From assembly GCF_949628215.1 (NCBI RefSeq), contig NW_027441199.1:25001-89000 (forward strand): DNA of 64,000 bases, written 5' to 3'. This DNA is from Phalacrocorax aristotelis (taxonomy: Eukaryota; Chordata; Aves; Suliformes; Phalacrocoracidae). Each line of letters begins with the position of its first letter. Position 1 is the first letter of the stretch. Shown here one piece after another: positions 22,700 through 34,983 of the stretch. Below the pieces are notes generated by a model that worked only from the letters and a program-made list of their open reading frames with translations, did not search any database and was not told the origin of the DNA. Made by a program: the position numbers and the translations under genes.

Positions 22700-25187
22700 C
22701 CTTTGCCCCACAAGCCCCAGTCAGTCCCAGCAGAGAGGGGGTACCTGGCAGATGACCCTGAAGGGCTGCCAGCTCTGCAGGAGAGAGAAACCTCATCAGG
22801 GTCCCGCACTTGTTTGGGCTGAAGTTCCTGACCATCAGAAGTGACAACCATTCTAGGTACCTGCCCATATTCTCCCACATGCCTTGCCACCCATAACCAC
22901 ACTGCCTTGGGGCATATATCCCTGGGTGATATTCCAAAATAGTTGGTTAACCTTAGAAAAAGCTGAAAAAGTATTCCTGAGATGCACCGATAGGAGTATT
23001 TTGGTTACCCAAGGATGTTCAAGATACTGAAGAGTTATTGTAACAAGGGAGAAAACAACTGCCACAGAGAAGGCGGCGCTGGAGGTGCCATTCTGTGTTT
23101 TCTCCACCAAAAGCCTCTCTGAGGAGAAAAGGGGAAAAGTGTGATTGTTAACTGTCTCCATGAGGTGATTCCCAAAGTAGAGTAATGGCATCAGTGTAGA
23201 GCCCAAATACCAGATCAGAGCTCAAGGCCAGTGCTTTTACAATACATCTCCCAGACAAAACACCACAAGCGCTACCGAGCACAGCAAACTGCAAAAGCCA
23301 AATCGAGCCTTTAACATGTACAACAAAAAAGGGAGCGTGGCACAGATCAGATAAATTAATGTTGAGAACAGATAAGTCAATATCATGACCAGCAACTGTT
23401 AAACAGATCTAACAGTTGTAAGTGCCCTCTAATACCTACCCTCTGGACAAATCTGTTGTTAACTCTATTGCAGCCAAAAGCAGTACAGCGGGGCAGAGAT
23501 GCCCTGCTGAGTGCTGTCCTTCCCCCCACCCTCTGCAGGTACTAAGGGACACTGGGAACTGGAGGGTGCTGGGAGATGGGAAGCAAGATGTCAATGTCAG
23601 GAAAACAGGGCCCCCACTGACACACCTGCCAGTGCTGCAGAGCTGCCTCTCCCCCTGGCATCTACCCCGCACTCCCTTCTCCTCCCCTTTCATGCCTGCC
23701 TCTGTCAGCCTCTCTCTCCCTCCCTGCCTCCATCCCTGGGTTTCCTACAATGAGACAGGGGAAGATACATCTCCAAATGGCAGAGGGGAGAGCTGGGGTG
23801 ATCACTTAGGCTCCAACCCTATAGAAGTATACAAGATGAACAGATGAACCAAGGGTCTCCACCAAAGAAGGAGTACATGCACCTTTCTTTTTCTCCCCTT
23901 TCCCTCTGTAAAACAGCAGCATACCTCACTGCAGGTCAAAGCCTGAGGAGAACTAAAACTTCATTTGGAAAATAAACGTGGTAAAATTTCCGTTGCCTCG
24001 CAGAAGCGACTGCAGGGAAAACAGAGGAACTTCCAGAAGTGCTCTCAGTCCTGCTCGGAGAAGGTGAAGGGAGGCAACGTGGGTAGGATTAGCTACAATT
24101 TAGACCAACCGTCTAGAGTCTCTCATCCATCTCTTTGCCCAACCAGCAAACTCATTACACTATTTTTTCAATACGCTACTGTTACAGAAACACGAGCATG
24201 TCTTTTGCGATACCATTAAACCAACAGATGGGATCTTCCTGAATAGCACCTTTAATGTTAAGTGGCTGTCAAATGCCACCCACCTGATTTACACTTATCT
24301 CAAAGGCAGCCTTGACCTCTCCTAAGTCAATATTCCTCAACTGTGACAGTGTGTACAATTCATCAATTCTTTTCAAAATAACTTCAGAATACAAAAAGCC
24401 ATCACAGCACATTTAAATGCGTGACAAATAATTCAACACTGTAGCTTAGCTATCGAGTAAATAATGCACAAAGCAGAAGCAGTCAGAATGAAAATCTTCC
24501 AGGTGACTGCCTGCTCTTCGGGCAATTTCAAAGCAAATACTCAAGTCAGTTGCCTTAAACCTTTTCACAACTGATCCACAACACATCTCTTATCTACAGT
24601 TAATGTCACATAAAGATATAACCTTATCCATAACCCTGAAAAATGACATATAATGCCAATGAAGAATCTGAGCCATTTACAGTTCTCGTGAACCACTTAT
24701 CAGTGTATTTGTATTTATCTCTTTTCGTGTGGATAAAACTAGACAGGCTTTCTTTGAAGTCGTGACAGGTGTCTGTATCATCATGGGAACAAAAACAGTA
24801 ACGCCTTGGTTTCACTGAAACTCAGGCAAACTCCCCACTGACTTCAAAACCTAAACCAGATTTTTACCGTCAGCCTTTGATTCCCAGCTTGTCTCTCACA
24901 AAAAGAAATTATCCTCACACCCTTAGAAACATAGGACTAAAACAGAGCACTATTTTACTTTCAGACATGTGATGTGGACTGCTGGGTGGCTTTGGAAGTG
25001 AACGGTGATTGGGAAGCACAGCGTGGTAGCTTGACTTACTGTGCAACATAACAAACAGAGGAACGTGCCAGCCTTACGACGTATTCATGGATCTGCTATC
25101 ATCATGCTGATGTCTCATGAACTCAGTACAGGCAATGAGTCCAATGCCTGTTGCTCAGCGCGGCTACAGGATTTGCTGCTCATTACA

Positions 25188-25737
25188 TGTGGTTACTTTT
25201 ACCCCAGCCAGCAACTAAGCACCACACAGCCGCTCGCTCGCTTTCCCACCCCCCCACCCCTGGCCCTGGTGGGTTGGGGAAGATAACAGGAAGAGCAAAA
25301 GTGAGAAAACTCATGGGGTGAGACAAGAACAGTTTAATAACTGAAATAAAGTAAAAAACAAACAGAGTATACAAAGCAAGTGATGCACAATGCAACTGCT
25401 CACTACCTGCTGACCAACACCCAGCTAGTCCCTGAGCAGCAGTCACTGCCCCCAGCCAACTCCCCCTTCAGCTTACATACTGAGCATGACATCATATGGT
25501 GTGGAATATCCCTTTGGCTGGTTTGGGTCAGCTGTCCTGGCCTGTACTCCCTCCCAGCTTCTTGTGCACCTGGCAGAGCATGGGAAGCTGAAAAGTCCTT
25601 GACTTAGTGTAAACGCTACTTAGCAACAACTAAAACTTCAGTGTGTTATCAACATTATTCTCATGCTAAATCCAAAACACAACAATATACCAGCTGCTTG
25701 GAGGAAAACTAACTCTATTCCAGCTGAAACCAGGACA
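25188..25737 (-). mobile_element. Solo LTR (right arm)
   Basis: Mirror of 11019-11568, same ends and landmarks in reverse orientation. Confidence 0.9.
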
Positions 25738-27683
25738 ATCAGCTACCGAAAGAGACAAGTAAACATGTCCTGCGGGCTTGTTGATCCAAAATATGCTCGT
25801 CTTCACTGTGACTATGTCCCTGCCAACAGAGGTACCAGCTCTTTCCCTCTGCTGTCTGGGGCACTTGCATCCTCGAAAAGAGCAGTGACGGCAGATTGTG
25901 TGAGTGTCACGACTGGAAAGAATGGGTGCATCGGTGCTGGATTGCTGGAAAATGTCTTGCTTGAATTGTGTGAGCCAGGCTGGCAGCTTCACCCAGCGGC
26001 TCTCCCCACCCAGCATGGAGACCTGAACCAGTTGTACACGATCCCACACTGCCCCTGCCCCACACCAGCCAGAGGATGCTGCCCAGGGGCCCCAGGATGG
26101 TGATGTTTGGGCCAGGGGTGCTGTGAAGGAAACCACCCTGGAAAGCCAGGGATAGCTGCAGAGCAGACGGATGGGAGAGGGAAAGGGATGCAGTGCCCCT
26201 GCTCCAGCACGCAGGCTGCTCCTGCAGGACTCCGCTGCCACCAGGCTTTCCCGAAGGAGAGCAACACCCCGGCTCTCAGGCTGCTACCCTGGGACTGCCC
26301 CCGCCTCTGGGCTCCAGCCTGTCCCAAGGGGAGTGAGGAATCCCTGGCGTGTGGGGTGCCCCAGGACCTGCTCCCCGCCAGACCCCCCCAGCACTGCCCT
26401 CCTCTGGGGGGGGGGCTATGCCCGCTGCTGGGGTGGGAGGGAGGCCAGGCACCCAGGCTGCATTAACCACCCGACTCCGCCCCCGATCACACGCTCTCCT
26501 GTGCTGAATGGGCTCCTTGTGCCACGGGCCATGGACAGACACGGCTTATCAGAGATGCTGCGGCACAAACGTTCCTCCTCTTGCCAGGGCAGCTCCGTCC
26601 CTGCAATTAGCTCTGAGTGGCTGCACGAGGACAAGCAGACGCTTCAGCGTGTCCCTCTGAATAGCCACATCCTGCTCAGGGATAGCGCTGGCCTGGGCTG
26701 AGGACAAGGGCATTGAAGGGACTCTCCCTGGGGACAAGGGCCTTTGGTGAGCTATGGCTGAGTTCCAGGCAGGGCTGGAGCCAGAGCCTTGTTGGGGACA
26801 GAGTCACTGGGACCCACCGCCCAGGATCAGCTCCACGGGGTGGGACCCAGGTTGTCTGGGAGGGCACGGTGGCCCCGGGCAGTGGCAGCGTGAGGGCCAG
26901 GGCAGGGGATATTCCCCTCTGTTCTCTGCTCTGGGGAGGCCATGGCTGGGGACTGGACCAGTTTGAGGCCTGCAGTAGGCTGGAGCTGACCACCACAACC
27001 AACCCCAGCACTTCTCCCAAGTGGAGCCCTCCTCCCCCAGTGCCCAGCATTCACCAGTGCTCCCCAGTGCCTCCAGTGCCTGAAGGTCCCAGTCACCTGG
27101 CTGTCCCCATTGCCTGTGCCCCAGGTTGTCCTCCCACCTCCCAGTGTTCCTCATCTCAGGGTCCCTGGTGCCCCAAGAAGAGGGATCAGTCCCAGTCCCC
27201 TGTTTACCCAAGGGGCTGGAGAGGGGTCAGAGACAATTCTGCTTAGAGACACCTGGTTTGAGGCTGGCATCATCTCTAGGGGGGTCCTGGAATGAAAGGC
27301 TGCTCTGGGAGGCAAGCAGCACTGGAAGATGGCAGTGCTGGGAGGTGAGGGGCACTGGCAGGTGGGGGGATCTGTCTTTGGGGGGGCTGTTGGAGGATGG
27401 TTTCGTGTTGGAGCAGTGGGTTGCCGCCATAGGGTGCCCGGCTGCCAGGGGTGCCGGCGTCTGCCCTCACCTCCCCCAGATGCCTGGGCCCTTCCACGTG
27501 CAGGTGCCCCATGCAGGAAGGTGGACTGAGGCCAGGGAAGGTGGTTGGATCCGTGCCAGAGGCGGGAGCCACTCTGTGCCGAGGCGGGGCTTGTTGCCAG
27601 GGCTGGTGTCTCTGCCATGCCTGGCTTTGCCCTGGAGGCTCCGGGGGGGGGGGCGGGGCGGGGTAAGGAGGAGTTCTGGGAGG

Positions 27684-27690
27684 GATAAAT
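27684..27690 (+). promoter_or_regulatory. TATA-like element of the peptide gene (right arm)
   Basis: GATAAAT lies 54 bp upstream of the ATG at 27744, a spacing that fits a TATA box and a short 5' leader. The left-arm equivalent is 9067-9073 on the minus strand. Confidence 0.4.
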
Positions 27691-27743
27691 CTGCCCCTCA
27701 CTTTCTCCAGCTTCACCCTCGACTTGCCACACCGCAGGGGAAG

Positions 27744-30460
27744 ATGAAGGTCACAGTGCTCAGCGTGGCCCTGCTCTTCACCATCCTGCTGTGCACCCTG
27801 GAAGATGCTCAGGTGAGTCCCCAATGCCACAGGGAGGGCTCAAGGCTTGGGATGGGCCTTGGCTGTAGGACATCAGCTTTCCTGCAGAATTAAATTTGTA
27901 GTGGTGAGCACAAAACCCCTTGACTTGGCCGCTCCCTTTCCCAAGCCAGGGGCTCCTCCAGGCTGCCCTGCACCTCCAGCCCTGCGCAATGCAGCTTTCT
28001 CCCTCCCACAATTCCATCTGTTCCCTCCGCTTCCCTTGCAGTTAAGCCTCTGGTGCCTAGAGAATGGGTTCCTGTGCTGGTTTTGGCTGAGAAGGGGTTA
28101 ATTCTCCTCACCGTGGGGGGTCGGCTACCTTTCCAGCTTCCCGCAGCATGGCGGGGGGCTGGGAGGGGCAGGGCCATGGTGGGGGCGGCTGACCCCGACT
28201 GGCCAATGGCATGTTCATTCCATACCATGTGACACCATGACCAGTATATGAAGGGGGGGCAGTCTGCGGCTTGGGAGCGGCGCAGCGTCGGGTCAGCGGG
28301 CGGTGAGCGGCTGCGTCGCGTGCGGTTTGTTTCGGCATTTCGTTCCCCTCCCCCCCCCCCCCCGGGGTTTTGCGCCTCTTGTTGTTCTCCTTTACGTTGC
28401 ATTTCCGCTGTTGTTTCTTTCAATTTTAATTATTAAACTGTTCTTATCCCAACCCACGAGCGTTACCCTTCTGATTCTCTCCCCCATCGACCGGTGGGGG
28501 AGTGAGCGAGCGACTGTGTGGGGCTGAGCTGCCGGCTAAACCACGACAGTTCCTCACTGGATGGTCAGACCTCTCTCCTCCCTGGGAGGGTCCACTGCAA
28601 ACTCCTGTGAGGGCCCCCACCGGTTTCTTGTCTTGGTGCCCCCACATGCCTCCCTTTTTGGCCTCCCCATCCCATCCTTTTGGTCCCCTCAGGCATCTCC
28701 TCCCCAGGGTCTCTGCCGTGTCCTGTCCAGGGTCCTCAAATGCCCTCCCTTCAATCGTTCCCAATGCCTTTCTTTCCATCTTTCCCCTCAGTCCTTTTCC
28801 TTTCATCCTGTCCACTGGGGCAGAGGCCCCTTCCTTGAACCCCCACTCCCAAACACTCTCCCAATCCCCTCGTTTTGGCCCTCTGCAGTCCTCTTCCTTC
28901 TGCCCCCGCCAACCACCGCACCCAAAGTCCCCGTATCCTCTCCATTTGAATTCCCTCACTCGCATCCCATGCAGTCCTGTCCCTTCAACACCCCCAGCCC
29001 AGTCCCTTGGGGTCTGCTAATTCACGCCAGTGCCCTGTCTCTGGGTCCCCCCCACCCCCATCCTCTTTGGAGGCCCTGAATTCCCCACGCTATCCTTGTC
29101 TCCATCCCCATCCCTGGTCCTTGCATGAGCAGGTATCCCAGGTGAAACTTGGAGGAATGGGGCTGGGGGGAGCAGAAGGTATTTTCCCTGCTCACACCAG
29201 GAGGAAGCCATGGGACTGGGGACACCTGTGCCCCACCCACAGCCCCACCAAGGTCCAATCCAGACCACCCCCTTGCTCTTTTTTCCCTAGGCATTATTAG
29301 AAGCAAGCGGAGGTCATTGCGCAGGGGTAAGTAGTGGCGTGGACTTGGAGGGCATCAGGCTGGGGGAACTGGGGGGGCAATATAGTCCTCTCATCCCTTG
29401 CTGGGTCTGGGGACATCCCAGTGACATCTCATGGTCTCTCTACAGGGGGGACTCATTATCGAGCGAGAGAAGAGGGATGAGGTAGGTACCACGAGTTCTG
29501 CTGGCCCCAGACCCGCACCCCCTCCCATGGCCACAACACTCCAGTGTGCCCCAGTACACCCCACTGCACCCCACTGCAACTCCAGCGAACACCCTGCACC
29601 CCAGTGTTCTCCCAGGGAGGCCCCCTTCCCCAGGAGCCCTGCTGCTTTCTGTGCACCACCATAGAAAATCATGTACCCCATTTTTCCCCGGCAGCATCCT
29701 CCCCAAGGACCCCATTGCTTTCCCCTGCCTCCCAGTACACCCCAGTGCTCCCAAGAACGTCCCTAACCCTCCTTTCCTCCGCAGCTCTCTCCACCTGAGA
29801 CGGCGGACTATATCCCGTACAGACATTTGGCCCACCACCTCCTTAGGGTCTAGGTGAGCAGCATCAGGGCACCTTGAGCCCCACAAAGGATTCTGGGCCC
29901 TGGAGGACCCCTTGAGTCCTCAGGGGTGAGCAGCACTTGGGCGTGGGAGAGGGAAACAGAGGGAACTGTCCAGAATCCACGTCCCAGGGTGAGCTGGACA
30001 CAGCTGGCCCCATGCCTTTCCTTGCACTCAGTGGGGCTCTACAGACCCAGAGGGTCACCGTGCAGGCCAGGCATACAGGTGCCATACAGACCTCCAGGAT
30101 CACAGTGAGGGCTGGGCAGGGCTCTGCAAGATTTAGGGGCATCCCAGGGTAATGACACAGGGGGCAAGGGGCTCTGGGTGCCATACGGATCTCAGGAGAG
30201 CCAAGTCCTGTCCTGAGTATATTGAGGGCTGCAGTTCCCTTCTCCTTCCCTAGGTCTCTGCAGAGACGATGGGGGCAAGGCCCCTCTCATGTCCCAGCGG
30301 ACACTGGGGGCCATATTTTGGGCTCTCTCTTTCAGGACTGGAGCTGGCGGTGACACCCGTGTCCTGTCCCCCTCCAGCAGCAGGAGGAGATGATCATCCC
30401 TGGATGACCCCACCTGATCCCCTGGGAGCCCTGGACCCTTACCCTCTCATGATCAATAAA
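27744..30460 (+). CDS. Putative small secreted peptide gene, four coding exons (right arm copy)
   Basis: Exon 1 (27744-27812) starts at an ATG in good context and encodes a textbook signal peptide, MKVTVLSVALLFTILLCTLE, ending AQ before GTGAGT. Exon 2 (29291-29326, TTTTCCCTAG/GTAAGT) and exon 3 (29446-29481, CTACAG/GTAGGT) are each exactly 36 nt and phase 0. Exon 3 reads GGLIIEREKRDE, containing a basic EKR site. Exon 4 (29785-29853, CTCCGCAG) encodes LSPPETADYIPYRHLAHHLL and stops at TAG (29851-29853). AATAAA is at 30455-30460. The product would be 69 residues with no cysteine-rich or known peptide-hormone pattern that I recognise. Tiny in-phase exons after a signal-peptide exon are typical of small secreted peptide and matrix-protein genes. 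A solo LTR occupies intron 1. The exon structure is inferred from splice motifs only, without transcript support. Confidence 0.6.
28073..28548 (+). mobile_element. Solo LTR in intron 1 (right arm)
   Basis: 476 bp with TGTGCTGG...CCACGACA ends and target duplication GTTCC (28068-28072 and 28549-28553), the mirror of GGAAC in the left arm. Its C run is 14 long versus 12 in the left arm. Confidence 0.93.
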
Positions 30461-31016
30461 CCGCTTCGTTAAAGCTACGCTCTGCATGTGTGTGTGTCCC
30501 CCCGTGTCCATGTTCCCTCTCCTCTGCCAGCGCACGGATGCCTGGGTTCTCTCTGGCCGCACCACCGCAATGAGCAGAGTGGCTGAGAGAGGCCGGGCGC
30601 TTCCAAAGACCCGGATGAAATCCAGCACGTGCAGTCCATTTCTGCTGTAGCACTTCCTATAACAGGCAACTCAAATCATGGGTTACAGCAATTAAAGTTA
30701 TATCCATTACAATCTCTGCCCCGGTCCCTTTGGCCATAGGGTTTAACATTGCAATGAACGCCTCCCCTTGCCTCGCTACCAGCAAGGTGTTCCTGCTGTA
30801 ATACCTTTGACACGTGGCAGCCACAGCAGCATACTGCCATCATACAACTCAAATCATTGGTTATTTTCACCCTGCAGTACAAATTCGACTTCCTCATTCT
30901 TCCGTAAGCTACCCCATGGTTCACCCCTGAACTGTCCCGTGGCAGTTTGGGCAGGAGCCCAGCATCCCGTGGCAAGACTTGAGAGGAACCCTGGCATCCC
31001 AGCTGGCTTTCAACCA

Positions 31017-31356
31017 TAGAATCATGGAATCATTAAGGTTGGAGAAGGCGTCTAAGATCATCAAGTCCAACCACCAACCCAACCCCACCATGCCTCCTAA
31101 ACCATGTCCCAAAGTGCCACGTCTACATGTTTTCTGAACACCTCCCGGGATGGTGATTCCACCACCTCCCTGGGCAGGGGCAGCCTGTTCCAATGCCTGA
31201 CCGCTCTTTCGGTAAACAAATTTTTCCCCGCTACCCAGTCTAAACCTCCCTTGACGCAACATGAAGCCATTTCTTCTCGTCCTATCGCTGGTTACTTGGG
31301 AGAAGAGACCAGCACCCACCTCACTACAGCCTCCTTTCAGGTAGTTGTAGAGACCG
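31017..31356 (-). mobile_element. CR1 3' fragment abutting MVP (right arm)
   Basis: Mirror of 5403-5742. Confidence 0.88.
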
Positions 31357-31575
31357 ATACGCTATGTCACCCCCATATCCATCACACCCCCCACGCCAAC
31401 CACATCCACCTACATTGCCCCATGCTCCCTACATCCCACATATTCTCAACATGCCTAGCTTCCCCTCCCCATGTCCCCAACCTGCCGCACATCCGTGGTG
31501 CCTCCCCACGCCCTCAACATCCCCCAAGTCTCCTGTGTCCTCCGTGGCTCCCCACCTCTCGGTGCCAGTCCCCAG

Positions 31576-32134
31576 GCATGAGGCAGCGCACCTGGCACAG
31601 GAGGCCCTGGGCCACCTGGAGCAGCATCACCTCCTGAACCAGGCAGAGGCCGAGCAGGTGCGCAGAGAGCCGCTAGAGCTCAAGGCCCTCAGGTCAGCCA
31701 GCTTCCCAGCACACACTGCCCAGGGCATGCAGGTCCTCTGCCTGCCCACAAGTACCGGGGTCCTTCCTGCTGACAGGGGCCAGTCTTCAAGCGGGTGGAG
31801 CCTCTCCTGGTGGGACTGTGAATCAAGGTGGTGTGGGTGGGTGTGGTGGGGTGTCTGAGGGGGTGTGGCCAGCCAGGAGGCACAACCCGCACCATGGCCA
31901 CTCCCAGGTGAAGCTGCAGCAGGTCCTGGGGCTGCAGTCCACCCTCATCACAAAGCAATGGCACCGCCTCCCGCCCCCCCCCCCCCCCCCCCCCCGCAAT
32001 CTCTTCACCATTGCCCAGGGGCTAGCCCTTCCCCAGAAAGCTCCAACCCCCCCAGAGCTCCACCCTCTGACGACCCAGGCATCCAGGCTCCCCCCTCCCC
32101 CAGCATCCACAGCAGTCATAACCAGCACAATAAA
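31576..32134 (+). pseudogene. MVP: Major vault protein 3' fragment (right arm)
   Basis: The first exon remnant (31576-31692, 117 nt, 39 codons) is flanked by CCCCAG and GTCAGC. It encodes HEAAHLAQEALGHLEQ, then EAEQVRREPLELKAL, aligning with human MVP HEAQRLEQEARGRLERQ and EAEKARKELLELEAL. After only 215 bp comes a terminal exon (from 31908 after CTCCCAG) encoding VKLQQVLGLQSTLIT, then NLFTIAQGLAL (human VKLLQSLGLKSTLIT and INLFNTAFGLL). It is interrupted by a run of 22 C and followed by AATAAA at 32129-32134. The large cap-helix exon is deleted and nothing upstream supplies the N-terminal vault repeats. MVP is the main protein of cytoplasmic vault particles; this fragment cannot make it. Identification by family knowledge is strong; non-functionality is inferred from the deletion. 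Confidence 0.85.
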
Positions 32135-33689
32135 GCAAGCAGGTGGCAGTGGTGGTGTGAAGTGTGTGAAGTGTGATGTCATAGCGATGCAGGGCCTGGG
32201 GCAGTGATGTCAGAGGTGGCAGTGCTTGGAATTGCAGCTGCATAACTGTTAACTCCCCAGTCCTCATGAGGCAGGGTACTGGGGGCTGTGATGTCGTAGT
32301 GATGAGGGCAGCAGAGGCAATACTGTCATAGCCTCAGGGGTGTTGGGAACTGTGAGGTTATCAGCAGTTGGGTAGCAGGACAAATGATGTCACAACACCA
32401 CCAGGGGCTGCGGTGCTGTAGCCCAGAGGACCTGGGGTCCACAAGGTCAGGCCTGGGGTGGGGCACACACCCGTGGTTTCACCGTGGCACAGCAACCCCC
32501 ATATCCTGTAGAAGTGACCTCATAATACCCAAGATCATGCACTTGCCTCTGGCCTATCCAGTACTGAGGTGGTGCTGGTGGGTACCAGGGGAGCATCAGG
32601 CCAGATCCGACAGCCCAGGGGAGCCTCTGGACCTTCTCCTATGTGGTTTCCCTTGCTCCAGTCTCCCCAGTCACCGCCCCATGGACCCCATGACCTACGG
32701 GCTGGCTCCAGGTGCTGTCCTCGTTAGGAAGGGCAGGCAAGACAGACTGTGCTGGTCACGCCCAGGGCATGGCATGATTAACCAGCAAGCTATTTTTGTG
32801 TGACAGACCCTTTTTAGCCCTCTTTTTCCCCCTACTTCTTCCTCCCTGAACCCCCTAGATACTTCCCGTTGGTTCCCGCTCCAAACATCTTGCACGATGC
32901 TGAAACATCCTGCTGGGACCCTGACGTCAACCACCCCGACGTCTGCTGGAAAAGCAGCATGGCAAGCTGTAGGCAATCCAGGAGACTCCTAGAGTACATT
33001 GAGGATAAACTTTATAAGCCAGGTGGTAATAGACAGCCCTACCAGAGGGAATGCAATACTGGACTTGTTGGTCATCAATGCAAGTGAGCTAATTGGTGAT
33101 GTCAAGACTGGAAGCAGCCTGGGCTGTAGTGATCACACTCTGGTGGAGTTCACAGTTCTAAGGGATATGGATCAGGTGAACAGTAAAGTCAGGACCCTGA
33201 ATTGTAGGAAAGCAAAATTCCAGCTGTTCAAAGAGTTAGTCAATAGAGCTCCCTGGGACACTGCCGTCAGGGACAAGGGAGCAGAACAGAGCTGGCAGAT
33301 CTTTAAGGATGCTTTCCATAGAGCACAAGAGCTCTCAGTCCCCAGGTGCAAGAAATCAGGAAAGGAAGGCAAGAGACTGGCATGGATGAGCTGAGACATG
33401 CTGGTCAAACTAAAGGGCAAGAAGGAAATGCACAGGCAGTGGAAGCAGGGACAGGTATCCTGGGAAGGTTATGGGAACACTGCCCAGTTGCGTTGGGATG
33501 GGGTCAGGAAGGTGACAGGGAGGTGATTCAACACAGCACGGCTTCACCAAGGGCAAGTCTTGCCTGACCAACCTGACGGCCTTCTGTGATGGAGTGACTA
33601 CATCAGTGGACAAGGGAAGAGCTACAGATGTCATCCATCTGTACTTCTGTAAGGCCTCTGACACGGTCCCCCTGTGGGAGACTGGACCG

Positions 33690-34240
33690 TGGAACATTTG
33701 TCTCAAAGGACTGCTTGTTTGAGCAGGAAACCCCTCTGGCTGCTAAATACGACCGCAAGGCTGTTGTCGTGGAAGTGAACAGAGGTCAGTGAACAGGCAC
33801 GTCCCTTTGGGGAATGTGCCGAGGCACAGGCACATACCCCCCCACATTCTGGGAGCATGCGCAGGATCGCATGACAACCGCATGCACTCCATGAGACCAG
33901 CACGCTGGGACTGGGAGCTCGTGTGGGAATGCAGTACATGCAGAAACAACATCCGTGAATGCCCTATGGAGTGGTGGACTGCGCCACTGAACGGTGGGAG
34001 GACCCCCACCACTGAGGTTACAGGCTACAGATCAGCGGATGCTGTCAGACCCATGGTGGTGACTATGCTTGCAACTCTACCCCAAATGCTTGCTTGATTT
34101 CTGCCTTTTGTTCTGTTCCGTCCTATCAATGTTATCATTATTTTTTAAATAAAAGTGTTTTAGGGCATATGGCATTTGACCTCATTTGCATCTTAACCTT
34201 GCTCTTGTGTTCATATCAAACCTCTTCCCAATGTTGGATC
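33690..34240 (+). other. Unexplained insert within the CR1 (right arm)
   Basis: Mirror of 2519-3069. AATAAA at 34149-34154 after TTTTTTA-type AT-rich DNA. No recognised protein. Confidence 0.5.
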
Positions 34241-34456
34241 AGGACACCCCCACAACATCCTTCTCTCTAAACTGGAGAGATATGGATTGGATGGACTGCT
34301 CAGTGGATGAGGAATTGGTTGGATGGTCGCATTCAGAGGGTAGCAGTCAATGGCTCAATGTCCAGATGGAGATCTGTGATGAATGGTGTCCCTCAGGGGC
34401 CCATATTGGGACCAGTACTGTTTAGTATCTTCACCAACAACATAGGCAGTGGTGAC

Positions 34457-34983
34457 TGTAAGAGAACAACCCCTCCTTGGAAAAAGCAGGTATTGTATAT
34501 GTTTAATTAGCATGAATCTAGGCTCCTTAAATATTTAAGCTAAGCTTAGGGCCGGGGATATCTTGGCCATCAGCAATTGTCCATTTAATCAAGGACAAGT
34601 GTTCCTTTTAGAAGAAAATCATGGAAAGTTGGCAAGAGAACATAGCCTTAAATTGTCCTTGCATAACATGCAATCATATATGGGTAAAATGGGTTAGGGT
34701 ACTTCATCCGTAAAGCCCACCGAGACCCCCAAAGAGAGGAAGGCACACGCAGAAGGATCTGAAGCAGAGCAGAGAGGAGTGACTTAATGCCACTACGCAA
34801 CCTGTGTAGATTAGAATATGTATTTGGATAGGCAGAATATGTATGGACTTACTGTATAAATACAAAGAGGTAGCCAGCTTCAGTGTGTGCGATTTGTGGA
34901 AAACCACCGAGCACCCAGGCTTGCGCAACCCTGAAATAAATTCGCAACGTCTCTCCTGAGAGTGTGATTATTGACTCATTGCA
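34457..34983 (+). mobile_element. Solo LTR inserted in CR1 (right arm)
   Basis: Mirror of 1776-2302: TGTAAGAGAACAACC...CTCATTGCA with AATAAA near its end. Confidence 0.75.

Noticed and set aside
27744-29853. Assignment of the peptide gene to osteocalcin, matrix Gla protein or a known hormone
   Set aside because: Exon sizes superficially resemble those genes, but no Gla-domain, cysteine or hormone signature is present.
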